Source: Amblyomma americanum
Taxonomy: Eukaryota; Arthropoda; Arachnida; Ixodida; Ixodidae
Reading direction: 5' to 3'
NCBI RefSeq assembly: GCF_052857255.1
Contig: NC_135497.1
Coordinates: forward strand, 349,200,799-349,264,798
Length of the DNA: 64,000 bases
Shown: positions 1-10,883 of the stretch, in pieces
Position numbering within the stretch: the stretch's first letter is position 1
How the letters are laid out: each line of letters opens with the position of its first letter
Notes under the pieces: generated by a model
What the model saw: only the letters and a program-made list of their open reading frames with translations
The model's database searches: none
What the model was told of the DNA's origin: nothing
Program-made: the position numbers and the translations under genes

Positions 1-1280
1 TTTCGTGCTGCGTGCTGAAAGTTGCTGGTGCCCAAATACCCTGGGTGACATTTGGGGAGACAAGGTTCGCATTCTACAGGTCACTGTCATGGTCCCCACA
101 TGCGCAACAGCTGAAAATCAAGCTTTGTACTTACGCCTCTATCTTTCTCATGCGCTCGTCCACCAGAAGAATCCGCTCTACACCCTCATTAGTACTGCTC
201 TATGGAGCGCTCTGACAAGGCCTTCTGCGCTACAGTATTCCAACTCTTCAGGGTACTTCGCAAACAAATATCAAACTCTCTGAATCTATGCAAGCTAAAG
301 CCTTGAGAATGTGCCTCGGCCTATTTGTATCAGTACTGCTAACATAAGAGGTGCTTCGTGCCCAAGTGAGGTTCCTGGCTCCCTTACCATCCACTCGCAG
401 AATACTGCATATAGGAAGTTTCTGACGTTCGTCTCGAGCTATCACAACCTCCTCCTCGTCTTGAGGTACGTATCGTGGAAAATCAAGACAACAGTCCCTG
501 ATATTAAAAAAAAAAACAAACACCGCCGGTCCTGAATCTAAATACTTAGCTCTTGACTACCTTTATGGATGTTACAATGCACACCACCACAACTACATTG
601 ATTGCTCTATCACCTCCACTTCATCTGCGAGTGGCGTCTGGATTGGATCCGAGCGCACCACAATTTCGGCGAAACTCAGTCACCGCACCTCAACTACTGT
701 TATTGAGCTGGCTGCTCTGCGAACAGCATTTACTTACATTCTGCAACAACCGCCAACAGCGCTGGTTATCTTCAGTGACTGTCACACTTCACTATAATCT
801 ATAAAGTCATCAGGCAGCTTCCAGGAGCAGAGCGTCGACGACTTGTGCAGATAACGCAGAGAGATGTGAGATACGCCACCGCGTTGTGCTGCAGGTGTTA
901 CCCGCTCGCTGCGGCCTCGCAGGCAAACGATCACGCTTACGGTGCAGAGAGGCCGGTGCATGGCGGCGCGCTCTTGCTGCTCCTATTCGCACTATTTTCA
1001 CGTAGTGATGGCACGAGGCTTCTGGCCACTAAATCCTCGCAGAAGCAACGCTGTTTGTGGTGCGATCCACAGCGTCAATATACACCCCTTCTTCGTATCG
1101 ACCCCACTTGTAACTTCTGCATGCCACGCAATTTAGATAGACATGATCGTAACTGCCTCCACCGAATTCGACAATGCGTTGCATTCGCTAAATTCTAACT
1201 TCATAAAATTGATGTATCGAGTAGCCCTCTGTGCCCGACATGATGTGTGGGCGAGGATCTTTAATACTTGATTTGCCGCT
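1..1280 (+). mobile_element. Decayed 3' part of an I/R1-type LINE (RNase H and C-terminal region)
   Basis: Conceptual translation, with several frame changes, gives three blocks in the order expected at the end of an I/R1-type LINE ORF2. About 280-400 reads like the post-RT segment (ALRMCLGL, then RAQVRFLAPLPS). About 585-800 reads like RNase H (YIDCSITSTSSASGVWIG, then an ELAALRTAFTYILQQ helix and VIFSDCHTSL). About 890-1280 reads like the RNase H end and tail (LPARCGLAG, LHRIRQCVAFAKF, SPLCPT). Stops and frameshifts break every block, so it is a fossil. The 5' part lies outside the window. RNase H and the LHRIR motif support the class; the exact clade is an inference. Confidence 0.72.
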
Positions 1281-2340
1281 GCAAACATTTAATATCTATC
1301 GCTAGGCACTGTTAAGTGCATTAGGACTCCGTCAGGACGGCCCCGTGCACCTGGAGCATGTCTATGGACCCCCGTGTGATGTCTGTTCGGCTGTGTGAGG
1401 GACGAAAGCATGATTAGCCTTGCTTAGAGACACATATTTGATGGACACCCTTTGATAATCATGTGTGTGCGTGAGTGCTGAGTATGCTTGGTTTCACCCT
1501 TCTCGCTTTCTTTTTTCCCTTTTACACTCTCTTCACCCTCTTCTGCTGCTCTAGTCTTTTCTTCTTTCAGCCTCACCTGGAGCAGCATGCTAGTCTAACA
1601 ACCAGGCAGACCTCTCCTTTATTTACTAAACTCTTTCTCCTCTTCCTCTTCTTTCCCAAAAGAAACAGTGGCCTGTGTGCGTGTGTATGCATGCAGTCTT
1701 CATGATGCCCACACTGTAAAAATCATCTTCGCTCAGCTTCACCCCACTCACGCCCACCTACAGCAGATGCAGCCGAGGCTGAGATCTGTGAATGCTGCAT
1801 GTACGCCTTCGGCCAAGCGTTCTACATATGAAGGCCAACAAGCATAAGCCTCTCATCTCAGATAACAATAACCAGAAGTGCAACAGCGCCAGGCAGATAT
1901 ATCACCGGACCGAGAATTAAAGATCCAGCAGTCCAAGAACAGCTTAGCAAAGCTACCCACTAGAGATTGACAGCTAATTTCTTTACAAGCAGAATAATTT
2001 CAGCGCATCCGCATAAACCAAAATCATTTTATCGCAGTTGCGTTTTATTACAGTGGAGTCTTTCCGAGCATAATGATTATCGCATGCCTGAGAGCGACTG
2101 CATTTCCGCATTACCCTTTGTTTAATCGCTACTTATTTTTCCCTTAAGCATCTGTATCACTCTCACAAGCCCGCCTTGTTTATTTCTGTCGCATGCAGCA
2201 AAGAATTTTAGAATCCTGACGCAAAAAAAATTGGAGGGAACTATGAACCTACTCCTTAAGGGTATGACGCAATAGCGTTTTGGGTTAATTTTCATATATG
2301 CAAAAGCTCATTCTCTACTTTACATTGATAGGTCCCTGCG
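1281..2340. other. Unassigned stretch with no supported gene
   Basis: No reading frame here resembles a known protein family. About 1495-1660 is strongly pyrimidine-rich on the plus strand, which creates a low-complexity open frame that I do not accept as coding. The left end may contain the 3'UTR of the preceding LINE, but no tail or target-site duplication is visible. Confidence 0.5.
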
Positions 2341-2345
2341 AGTCC

Positions 2346-2600
2346 TCATGCGCCTCCTAGCGCAGCGGTGAAGCGGCGAATGGATAAAGCACTGCCCTCC
2401 AATAAGCGGTGCTCCCAGCGGTGGGCCTTGTGCGAGCCAGGTTGCAGTTCTCGAGCGATAAATCATTATTTTAGCTGCCACCTGCCAGAGTGGGTATTCC
2501 GCTCATCATCCGGTAGGCAGGTTGTGACGACACTGCAAGGCCACGTGACCTAGAGAGCTCAACAACCTCCCATGTTGCTCTCTGGGCTCCACTTGCCAGT
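2346..2600 (+). repeat. tRNA-headed SINE, family 2
   Basis: The head has a box-A-like segment (TAGCGCAGCGGTGAAGCGG) and a weaker box-B-like segment near 2444-2458. It is followed by a body I recognise as a recurrent tick repeat, with the words GTGGGTATTCCG, ATCATCCGGTAGGCAGG and AAGGCCACGTGACCTAG, ending near the CTCTGGGCTCCACTTGCCAGT stretch. This body differs from the more common SINE family elsewhere in the window. The family name and tRNA source are not determined. Confidence 0.55.
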
Positions 2601-2679
2601 CATTCTCATGATTTTTCATTCACAACGCCCACGCCTACTCCGGATTTTCTGGAAAAACACTGCGCCAATTTATACACCT

Positions 2680-2912
2680 GTAATTTTTAATATTGATAGT
2701 AATATCTGGGGTTTAACATGTCGAAGATTCAGAGGGTCTATCAGTTGCGCTGTAGTGGAGTTCTCCAGATTAAACTAGACCAGCTGGTGTGCTACAACGT
2801 GGGCTGACAGCACTCAGCACAAGCAGGTTTCTGCATTTCCCTGCAATATAAATGCGGCCCCCGCGACCTTGTGGTGAGCAGCCGAGCGCCACCGCCACTG
2901 AGCCATCGTGAG
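2680..2912 (-). repeat. tRNA-headed tick SINE (family 1), near full length, minus strand
   Basis: Read on the minus strand it starts with the box-A-like head CGATGGCTCAGTGGCGGTGG and passes a degenerate box B. It ends with TGTTAAACCCCAGATATT and an AT-rich tail, the usual 3' end of this SINE family. Length is about 230 bp. It is a Pol III-type SINE relic, not a tRNA gene. Confidence 0.72.
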
Positions 2913-3863
2913 CGGTGTTCTTCGCTATTTGCTCTCTGACAACGAATGCCTCGGAAAGTAAATTTTGGAGAACGTCGTTAGGTCATTGCGCCTAAGCCTC
3001 ACTTATTTACGGTACATCGCCCAAAGAAAGGGAATCTACTCGCACTCAGTCCTATATTATTAGAGCAGTGCGAACAATTCGATTAAAACCAGTCGCAAAC
3101 GTGCAAAAGTGGAAACTCTAAAATACTTTAAATTTTACATCAATCTAGTGTACAATGCTTTACAACTGCCGAAAGCAGATTACAGAAGCGCCAATTAAAT
3201 GTCTTCCTGAAACGAGACACCCCACAACTTTGTTCTCGCATAGGCCTTGTGCCATTTTTGCGTTGAATCACGAAAACTTCTTTCGGTGTATAAATCTGCA
3301 GGCTAGCACTTTAATTTTGTCTGAAAGAAACAAAAATGTATTCCTGGTTGCAAAAAAAGTGTAGCAGAAACAAGTCACAAACCGGCTCGGTACGGTTCCT
3401 TAGAAGCCGGGTTGTCCGAACCCTGGTTAGGAGCGCCCGATATTCGGCAAGAAATGATCTTGACCTATTTAAGGACGTGTGACATACCAAGCAAAGCCCA
3501 ATTTGGAGATGGCCCTGCAGAATAAGGATGACAACACAAGGTTTGGCACCTGAAGCGCGTTCCAAATATGAGGAAACCTGAAATTTGTTATTGGAATGAG
3601 TTTGACCGATTTTGATTGCCGGCGATTCTGAGTGCTCTCGGGTGGAAGACAACCTTGGCCTAGCCTAAAAATGGAATACTTCTACCTCCAAAAATTGGCT
3701 GACCTACCCTGCAATATTTTAAAATTGAGTTGACCCATGTTTGGAACCGACCTGGGACACTACAAAATGTGTGGGCCACACCACAAATTTGCGTGGCCCC
3801 GACATCTGGGCCCTTCACCGTGCTTTCGTACAATATTTCTTGAAAAGCAATGAAAAGACTTCA
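2913..3863. other. Unassigned stretch with no supported gene
   Basis: No domain or motif is recognisable on either strand. A minus-strand open frame at 3311-3652 (113 codons) resembles no family I know and looks like chance. I see no tandem repeat or tRNA-like head. Confidence 0.45.
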
Positions 3864-4217
3864 TTCAAACAGCGCAAAAGACGAACACGGACAAGAGGGA
3901 AGACATCACAAAGCGCCAACTTCAACAACGTTTATTGCTGTGCGCAGCGAATACATATAGAGTGCAGCGGGCATGCGCAGCAATGAAAAGGAAAGTCATG
4001 TTAAGACTGTTAGCAGCGCCAAACCGCCTGAAACACATTATCATCGATGCAAGGAAGAAATCATAAAGGTAGAACCTAAAATCCCGGACGCAAACAATAA
4101 CAAAAATATATTACTCTAGTTCGAAATTCCAAGACACACGACGCTCCTTCTCATTAAACAACACCGATGGAGTGCTGACATAGTAATATCCTTTCTCCGC
4201 GATCTCACCAGCCTCAG

Positions 4218-4910
4218 CTATCTCCCTGGCTGTTTTGCTGACATACTTATGAAGGATTGTGGTTCTTCCCAATAAGAAAACACGTTCTTTACACTGTTGA
4301 CAATCACAGCAGTGAATGGCGAGATGACGAGAAGCGCCGATGACGCTTTTGCTATGTTCCATGAGCCTCTTTTAAGACATCTGTGCGTTTGATCAATGTA
4401 TGCTCGGCCACAGGGCAAATGTGTCGAGTATACTACGTCTTTCTCGCGCTCTGCTGTTGGCTGCCTGTTCCTAACAGTGCAGGAATTGCTCACAGTGACG
4501 GTGTAATTCACCTTCTTGCACAGTTTTGATAGCTTCTCTGGTGCGGAAAACACCACATGTACACCTTCTCCTCTCCCTATTTTCTTGAGCTGGTGGGCGA
4601 ACGTGTGCATGTAAGGTAATACCGTCACATTTTTTATCCAACCTGTGTCAGCCCGGCCATTGTTTGGAACCACTTTCCTACTTTCTTTGAGCATGTTTTC
4701 GGTAACCGAGAACAAGAGTGTACATGGGCAGCCAGAGCAGCTCAACCAGGTCAACTGGCTAGAGGACGCACGATCCAGTCGATGTTCACACGATTTCGCG
4801 AGAGCACTGCAAAAGCAAGACTTTACAATTGCTCGTTTAACTAGTTTTGAGTGGGCTGAACCAAAAGGAAGTACAGGTTTGCTTCCTCGCGGTTCATAAG
4901 CCCGACACAC
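4218..4910 (-). pseudogene. PLE post-RT region and GIY-YIG endonuclease remnant
   Basis: This frame starts just after the RT palm with PVLPFGSAHSKLVKRAIV, the conserved post-RT segment of this PLE group. It ends with a GIY-YIG-like block, VVYSTHLPCGRAYIDQTHRC, followed by a helix and a histidine/cysteine region in shifted frames. In intact PLEs this domain nicks target DNA before reverse transcription. The second half of the signature reads YID where YIG is expected, so the key glycine is replaced. Frames are shifted again near 4360, where a second open frame carries the rest of the endonuclease. The domain cannot be functional as it stands. Confidence 0.78.
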
Positions 4911-4933
4911 ATGGTCAGCGGAAAAATAAATAC

Positions 4934-5467
4934 CTAGGTCAAGAAATGTGGTGAATATGTCACAGCCACTTCATGCGTCAATATAAGTGGTTGAAGGCGT
5001 TCTGAAAACATCGACAAGATATTGAACATATTTGCCTGATCGGACATAACTTGTGTGTTGGTAAAAACGAGAAAATCATCAACATATCTCAAAATGCCTG
5101 CAAAACCGGACCCACCACTTCTGCGTTTCAGCTCTCGGTACCGCTCCGATAGAAAAATGTCGCTCAAAACAGGAGCAACGCAGGAGCTAATGCGTATTCC
5201 GTTTTTATGAGCGACGAAGGTACCTTCGCAATCTGCGAATGTAGACTTCAGGTAAGTTGAAAGCAATTCCAGAAAGTTATCGACGGATAAACCACTATTG
5301 TTCTGAAACGAAATCATCCCGTGTCCGTCTCTGCAGTTCTTAATACTGATCAAAACATTGTCCTGCGGAAGAGAATAATAATGATCTTTAATGTCGACTG
5401 AGAAAGCCGACAGGATCGCCTTGGGCCTTTCCTTAATAGATCGGGTTTCCTCGTCAGAGTTCTTCAC
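4934..5467 (-). pseudogene. PLE reverse transcriptase core
   Basis: The 177-codon frame contains the PLE RT palm. Motif A reads AFSVDIKDHYYSLP, motif B reads NGIRISSCVAPVLSDIFLS, and motif C reads LRYVDDFLVF with the two catalytic aspartates present. These features identify a Penelope-type RT, which copies the element's RNA into DNA at a nicked target. The frame is only a fragment of the family's roughly 500-residue RT. It is separated by shifts from the N-terminal block at 5539-5739 and the endonuclease at 4218-4910. Confidence 0.88.
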
Positions 5468-5538
5468 CTTGAAATGGTCGTCAATAGTAAGACCATTTAA
5501 ATTTTACTGCAGAAACCTTGCAAGCGACTTCTGTCATG

Positions 5539-5739
5539 TTAATTATCAGAGATAATTACCCGCAGAGGGCAGTCCATTTTATGAGTTTTTGCTGCGAAGA
5601 AACGTTCCAAGTCGACCTTTTCCGCCTTGTCTATAGACTTAACAAACTTATCCAAATTCATGGCGCTGCATAATCTTTTTGCCGCACTTTTTACAGGCTC
5701 CAAGCGTACCTCATTTCTTCTATCGAACACCGAGAACAC
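5539..5739 (-). pseudogene. PLE reverse transcriptase N-terminal block
   Basis: The 66-codon frame ends with FFAAKTHKMDCPLRVIIS, matching the KTHK...P.R.I.S block that precedes the RT fingers in PLEs. It lies immediately upstream, on the minus strand, of the RT core at 4934-5467 but in a different frame. Together they are one broken gene. Confidence 0.8.
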
Positions 5740-6024
5740 AGCTTCCGCTGCTTTCGCTTTCTACGTGTTTTCTTTGCACTATGTGAATGAAAGCGTTAAA
5801 TACCACTCGCCCAGCAACTGCTTTTAATGAAAAAGCCGCCAGCCAATTTTCAAGTCACTTCCATTCCAGACAACCAATTGTGGCGGAATGTACCGCATGA
5901 CGCCATTTGTTATGAGGGTATTGCTGCACAAAGCCGATGGGACGGCGGCAGTTGTTTCTTCCTTTCTTTTTCTACTCGCTACTTTATTCCTTCCTCACGA
6001 TCCACTTTTTATTTTGTTTTGCCC

Positions 6025-6238
6025 CCGCCGCGGTGGCTCAGTGGTTAGGGCGCACGGCTACTGATCCTGCTACCTGGTTTAATATCTGCTACGGGTCCCA
6101 TTTGGACTCAAGATATTAAACTTATTTTTGAAAATGTAGCGGAGTGCTTGAAGCTTGCTTCACTTCCGCCTCAGGTTGGCCCGGTATTGCACTGCCTCCG
6201 GGATCGGCCTGGGGCATTATAGCGCGCGTCTTTTCTTT
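6025..6238 (+). repeat. SINE head joined to an unclassified interspersed repeat body
   Basis: The segment begins with CCGCCGCGGTGGCTCAGTGG, the box-A head of the common tick SINE, and continues to CTACTGATCC. The sequence from about 6085 then differs from the usual SINE body and recurs at about 62305-62465 (GCCCGGTATTGCACTGCCTC and GCGCGC..TTTTCTT words shared). I read it as a chimeric or separate SINE-like family. Confidence 0.55.
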
Positions 6239-6240
6239 GG

Positions 6241-6502
6241 CAGCAGGGGACAGCGAAGAACGCACCTCTTGACGCACCTTTCTTGTTGCCAAAGATAAAG
6301 GCCCCGGAATCTAGCTGATCTGCATCTGTGCACGGCTCCACGTGGCTGCGCCCGGAATCGTGATATCAGCCTTCGCTGACGTCACGGCACTGCAACACCA
6401 CCAGGGGCTCGGCATACAAATACCGGACGTTCTCACGGGCAAGGCCACTTGACAGCAGGGGACAGCGAAGAACGCACCTCTTGACGCACCTTTCTTGTTG
6501 CC
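6241..6502 (+). repeat. Tandem 5'UTR monomers of the CR1/L2-like LINE (212-bp period)
   Basis: A 50-bp block starting CAGCAGGGGACAGCGAAGAA occurs at 6241-6290 and again, essentially identical, at 6453-6502, a 212-bp period. The second copy lies about 100 bp before the LINE ORF1 ATG. Repeated 5'UTR monomers carrying the internal promoter are known in several LINE groups. Promoter function here is an inference. Confidence 0.7.
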
Positions 6503-6599
6503 ACAGGTCGGAAACTGTTTTTTATTTGTAATTTTTTTTGCTGTCTTGCTGCTGCAAATATTGAGTGTTCTGTGTGTTTGTGCGTGAGAGCTTGATAAC

Positions 6600-7331
6600 A
6601 TGAGCGAGCTACGCGATTTCAAAGAGCAGCTAGAGAAAAAAACGAAAAAAAATTCAAAAAAACAGATTGAGCAGCAGCTGAAAACGGAGCTGAAAGAAGT
6701 GGAAGAGAGCCTTCCATTTTTAAACGAACAGTATCAGGAGTCGAAAAACCAAAATGAGCTTCCAGAGAAGGAAAATAAAGCACTGAAGAAAGAAAACGAT
6801 GCTTTGAAAAGTGAGTAGCGAAATGCAAAGAAACAACTTCATGACCATGAGACCAGAATCCTCACAAGTGAACAGTACTCTCGAAACCGCAACTTAGAAA
6901 TTAAAGGGATTAAGGAAGAAAAAGATGAGAATATTGTCGCAATACTAAGTCACATTGGCACTGCTTTGAATGAGTCCGTGACTGCAAATGACATTGAAGT
7001 CTGCCGCAGGGTTAAAACTCGAAATGAAAATGCAGTTGCTAACATAATTGTGCAATTCAAGCACCGATCAAAACGTTACTCAGTGCTCCAGAGTGCAAGA
7101 AAGGTTAGGCTTTCCACTACTGACATTGGGTGGTCAGATGCAAACCCTATATATCTAAACGAACATCTTTGCCCGACGCTGAAGAAGCTTTTGTTTAAAG
7201 CTGTGGAAAAATAGAAAGCCTGTGGTTGGAAATTTGTGTGCGCAAGGGACGGAAAGATTTTCGCTCGCCAAGAAGAAGCGTCAGCAGTAATCCACATCAG
7301 AAATGAGCAAGGTGTTGAAAAGATAGTGTGA
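6600..7331 (+). pseudogene. LINE ORF1 protein (coiled coil + L1-ORF1-like domain), broken
   Basis: The ATG at 6600 opens a lysine/glutamate-rich coiled coil of about 70 residues that stops at 6816-6818. The same frame continues after the stop with EQYSRNRNLEIKGI, then DIEVCRRV, NIIVQFKHRSKR and NEHLCPTLKKLL, a block typical of LINE ORF1 proteins related to L1 ORF1p. A second stop follows near 7213, and the final block KIFARQEEASAVIHI runs to the stop at 7329-7331. ORF1 proteins bind and chaperone the element's RNA. Two in-frame stops make this a pseudogene. ORF2 starts 10 bp downstream. Confidence 0.82.
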
Positions 7332-7341
7332 CCGCATCAAT

Positions 7342-8000
7342 ATGCAGCCTAGATCTTTGCCGTCATCAGGAATGGCGATGGAGCCTCATGAAGTAAATCA
7401 CGTTGCTGTCTCTGAGAGCATAAATGAAATTAAGTGCTTTCACCTGAATATAAGATCAGTGTGCAATAAACAAGATTTACTTAATATTCTACTAGAAAAA
7501 TTTAACTTTGATTTTGAGGTAATAATGCTTACAGAAACTTGGCTTCATTCAGAGTATGATAATATCACTGATGACAGGTACAATACATTTTGTCTGAATT
7601 GAACTCGGAAAGGTGGTGGCGGTCGGCTGTTACACGTCAAAAAATGTATAGAGTGTGATGTGCTTGATCAGTTTTCTATTGTTTCCGATGATGTAGAGTG
7701 CCTTACTGCCATAAGTCAAAGGTATCTTATAGCTGCCATGTATCGTCCTCCTAATGCAGTAGTTGACTCTTTTCTTAGTCACTTTGAAGGCATCCTTAAT
7801 TATGCAAGCAAGAACAACCTCAACTTGTTTTTGGGTGGTGATTTCAATATTGACCTGATGAGTAAATCTAACACTCAGCAGTGCTTAGTAACCACACTCC
7901 TATAATACTCCTGTCACAAAGTTATCAAAGACGCTACACGCATAACAACAACGTCGTGTACCTTATTGGACGTCTTTGTCACAAACATACCTGAACACGA
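7342..8000 (+). pseudogene. LINE ORF2 endonuclease domain (APE type), broken
   Basis: After the ATG at 7342 the translation gives FHLNIRSVCNKQDLL and MLTETWLHSEYD, the N-terminal APE-endonuclease motifs with the catalytic glutamate in TET. After a stop near 7600 the frame resumes and gives AAMYRPPNAVVDSFLSHF and LFLGGDFNIDL, the GDFN motif. The domain nicks target DNA to prime reverse transcription. A stop near 7905 and frame changes to 8030 interrupt it; the last recognisable piece is SCTLLDVFVTN-like text around 7955-7990. Confidence 0.82.
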
Positions 8001-8223
8001 AGTTTTTGGTGGCGTTATCACGTCCGCCATAAGTGGCCACTTGCCTATTTTCTTACTCTAAAAAAACGCTAAGGAAACATAGGAACAGAGCCGATATAAT
8101 TAAAGCATTTCAAGAGATTAATGAAAAAACTTTGAACACATTTCGCAGAAACCTTTGTGCAGTAAACTGGGAACCAGTGTATAGCTCCCGACCGCCGATG
8201 GCGCTTATGAAGTATTTCAGAGA

Positions 8224-9118
8224 TTGTTCATTGATGCTTACTCAAGTTCATTTACAATGAAAACTTGCAAAAAAGGAAGAAAAGTTCGAAAACCTTGGAT
8301 CGATAACGATTGTTTGCAACTAATAAGAAAAAAAATGCAATTTACTAGGTTCTTGAACACTCGCAATCTGAAAGACTGGGAAATTTTTAAAAGGCATAAA
8401 AACAAAACAAATGCCAGGCTGCGGAAGGCCAAACAGGTTTATTTATGCAACTACTTTGAAGTTGGTAGTGCCCTAACACCTCAACATATGTGGAAAAAAA
8501 TTAATGTGCTGCTAAATAGAGCTCCTGTGAAGGAAATTATTAATGAAATCTTATTGAAAAATAAAGTCATTAAGGGAGCTCTGCTAGCAGAGAAATTTAA
8601 TACCTTTTCTGTAAACTTGGTCACCAGCACACATTCCTCGGAGGCAACAAATGGAATGATTAGAAATCCACAAAGACTTTACATTGACCCTACAAGCGAG
8701 ACTGAGGTCTGTGCCGTGTACCATTCACTGAAAAACAGCTTTGCTTGTGATATTGATAATATCCAAATGAGACCGGTAAAATATGCACTAGACCTCATTT
8801 TGTCGCCGCTCACATACTTATACAATATTTCCCTCTCAACAGGCACTTTCCCCAGGAAGATGCAAATCGCTAAGGTAGTCACTATATTTAAAAAAGGGGA
8901 CAGAAATTATTTGACAAACTATCGGCCAATTTCTATCTGGCCAGTTTTCTCGAAATGGCTAGAAAAACTCATTCACACACGAATTGCCAAGTTTGCAACT
9001 AAATTATTCCCACTCAGTTTGGCTTTAGAAAAGGAATGTCCACAGAATATGCTCTTTTGGCTCAAAAAGAAATTATTTTGAAAGCAATCGAAGAAAAATA
9101 AGTAATTGCAGGTGTTTA
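8224..9118 (+). pseudogene. LINE ORF2 reverse transcriptase, N-terminal half, cut by LTR insertion
   Basis: The open frame gives KPWIDNDCLQLIRKK, a standard spacer after the endonuclease, then RT fingers: AFNTF-like and SFACDIDNIQMRPVKYA blocks, followed by AKVVTIFKKGDRNYLTNYRPIS (read with one mismatch to the family). Frame shifts appear after about 9000. The reading then reaches VIAGVY, the start of RT motif A, and is cut at 9119 by the LTR element. The remainder resumes at 15840. No catalytic motif C lies in this half. Confidence 0.85.
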
Positions 9119-10257
9119 TCAAGATATTGTGAGCGTCTGTGGTGTTGGTTGGCGCCGAAGTTACAATTAATCGGGCCAACCTTCCCACCACTGCACTCTC
9201 TGTAAGCTCGGAGGGGAAGGAGCGGCAAACTTCTCCACCCCGCGTGCGAAAGATTTTGATTCGACTGCTGACCGGCGATAGGGGCCACGCCTGATTAGTC
9301 GCTGACCGGAGGCATGAGGCGTAGGCAAGTTCGGTAGCGAATTAATTTAATTAGGAAAACAACAACCAAGTATTACAATATGCCCGACAAGGTAGCGCCG
9401 CACACTGACGTGACGCAAATAACACAAGCACCAATTGAACACGTTAACACAACAATTAACACAAAGAAAGAAACATCAGGGCGATTGCTATACAAAAATG
9501 TTACGAGACGGAAATACAGTACAAAGGATTACAACGAGAAACACAGAAAGCAAAAATACAAAGATAAGAGTTGAAGTGAATGGTGAGACACGATGGCTTA
9601 GCTGCGGAGTGGCAAGGTCCGGTCGCAGGGAGCGTCGGGCTGCGGTGGCTCGTCGCGGGACTGATGGGGGCTTGCGGATACGGGCGAACTTGGGCCTCGC
9701 GTCTTCGGGACCACCGTCGCGCGCGCTACGCGTCAGATATCCGCCTAGGCTCCTTGCCGACCTGGCTGACCTGGCTCCTGGCTGACCTCACTCACGACCG
9801 CACGCACCGAAATCTCCAGACCAACTGCCAGCGCGCGGCGTTCCCGTCGCCCCCTTCGCATGGCAAAGAATGAGAAAAAAACAACACAGGGAAAAAAAGA
9901 CCCTTCAGGAGCCACGCACACAGGAATGCAGCTCCCAAAAAGAAAAAAAAGATCACATGAAGGAATGTCGAAAGAATTCGGCACAATGTCTTAATCCGAC
10001 TAGGAATCCTTGGGGCCGCGAACAGTGCCGGGGCATTCAATCCGCTTCTTCTGTTCCCAACACATGCAACCGCTTGCCACCTGTATGGGAACAATGCTAG
10101 GAGGGGGGGGGGGGAGTAGTTTTGAGTGACCCCTCCAGCTCTATTGTGAGAATGCCGTTCCCCCGCGGGGGAGGGGGAAAAAGTCGACGCCGCTCCGCGA
10201 CATGTTTCTGGGAAACAAAGGTCAAAGCTGGACGGGGCAGGCATGAACTTTGTGGCA
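9119..10257 (-). repeat. 3' LTR of the Gmr1-like element
   Basis: On the minus strand the LTR starts TGCCACAAAGTTCATGCC at 10257 and ends near 9119 with ATATCTTGA. It aligns over its full length with 14715-15839, with scattered substitutions and small indels. It includes a G-run near 10102-10114 that is much shorter in the other LTR. The divergence shows the insertion is not recent. Confidence 0.85.
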
Positions 10258-10678
10258 CAACCCACACGAAAAGAATGATGTTCTCAATAACATTCACAAA
10301 CAAAACACAAATTTCGTGCATGCACACACGCGCCTGGCGGACAAGCCACCTCAGATGAAAGACGCGCACATCACTGTCACCAGCGCGCACCATCTCGTCG
10401 TATCACCAGTTTTCCACGAAGGCTCGCAGGATAGCGCACCGACACTCGCCTCACGCACTCCCACACCTCACGCAGTCAAGTCCTAGTTAGTCAAAACAGT
10501 TCGACACTGCACATTCTGTCGTAACAGTCCAACACTGAAACACGACCACACGCGAACATTTTGCGTTGCATAACATTTCAAAACACTACCAACAATGCAC
10601 AATATAACAACAAAAAGAAATTTCTAGCTAAGGGTGAAACTGGCCCGTCGCAACGCGTTTAGTTCACCCCATGGCTAT

Positions 10679-10883
10679 TCACACCCGGCTGAGGTATTCT
10701 GCGCCGACGTTGTCTTTTCCCTTAATGCTCTCGACCCCGAAGTCGTACTCCTGTAGGAGCAGCGCCCAGCGAAGTAGCAGTGAATTCATAAACTGAGCCT
10801 CGTTCAGATATTTCAGTGGCTGATGATCTGTCTGGACGATGAATCGTTTGCCGCAGAGGAAGAAATTGAAGCGCTTGATAGCC
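10679..10883 (-). pseudogene. Gypsy RNase H, C-terminal part
   Basis: The minus strand reads AIKRFNFFLCGKRFIVQTDHQPLKYL, given here in two overlapping pieces as AIKRFNFFLCGKRF and VQTDHQPLKYL. It continues to SIKGKDNVGAEYLSRV and a stop at 10679. TDHQPL and the K.N..A..LSR end are hallmarks of Ty3/Gypsy RNase H. It is the last domain of pol; about 420 bp of non-coding sequence then leads to the 3' LTR with no integrase. The preceding half lies at 12119-12325, across the DNA transposon at 10884-12118. Confidence 0.88.

Larger units (their letters stand above)
3864..5830 (-). mobile_element. Penelope-like element (RT + GIY-YIG), 5'-truncated, decayed
   Basis: The minus strand carries, in order, a PLE reverse-transcriptase start, the RT core with YVDD, a post-RT region and a GIY-YIG endonuclease remnant. 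This is the diagnostic PLE domain order. The 3' part (about 3864-3990) has an AATAAA at 3936-3941 on the minus strand, followed by TTGAAGTTGGCGC and CCGTGTTCGTCTTTTGCGC, a 3' end I recognise from tick PLEs. Frames are broken by stops and shifts, and the 5' end is missing. It belongs to a different PLE subfamily from the concatemer at 23.2-29.1 kb. Confidence 0.85.

Noticed and set aside
6378..6390. TGACGTCA as a functional CRE promoter site in the LINE 5'UTR
   Set aside because: An 8-bp palindrome recurs by chance in a window of this size, and no supporting promoter elements are visible.
9745..10265. Open frames inside the gypsy LTR
   Set aside because: They are LTR sequence without family resemblance; the same frames are disrupted in the other LTR.
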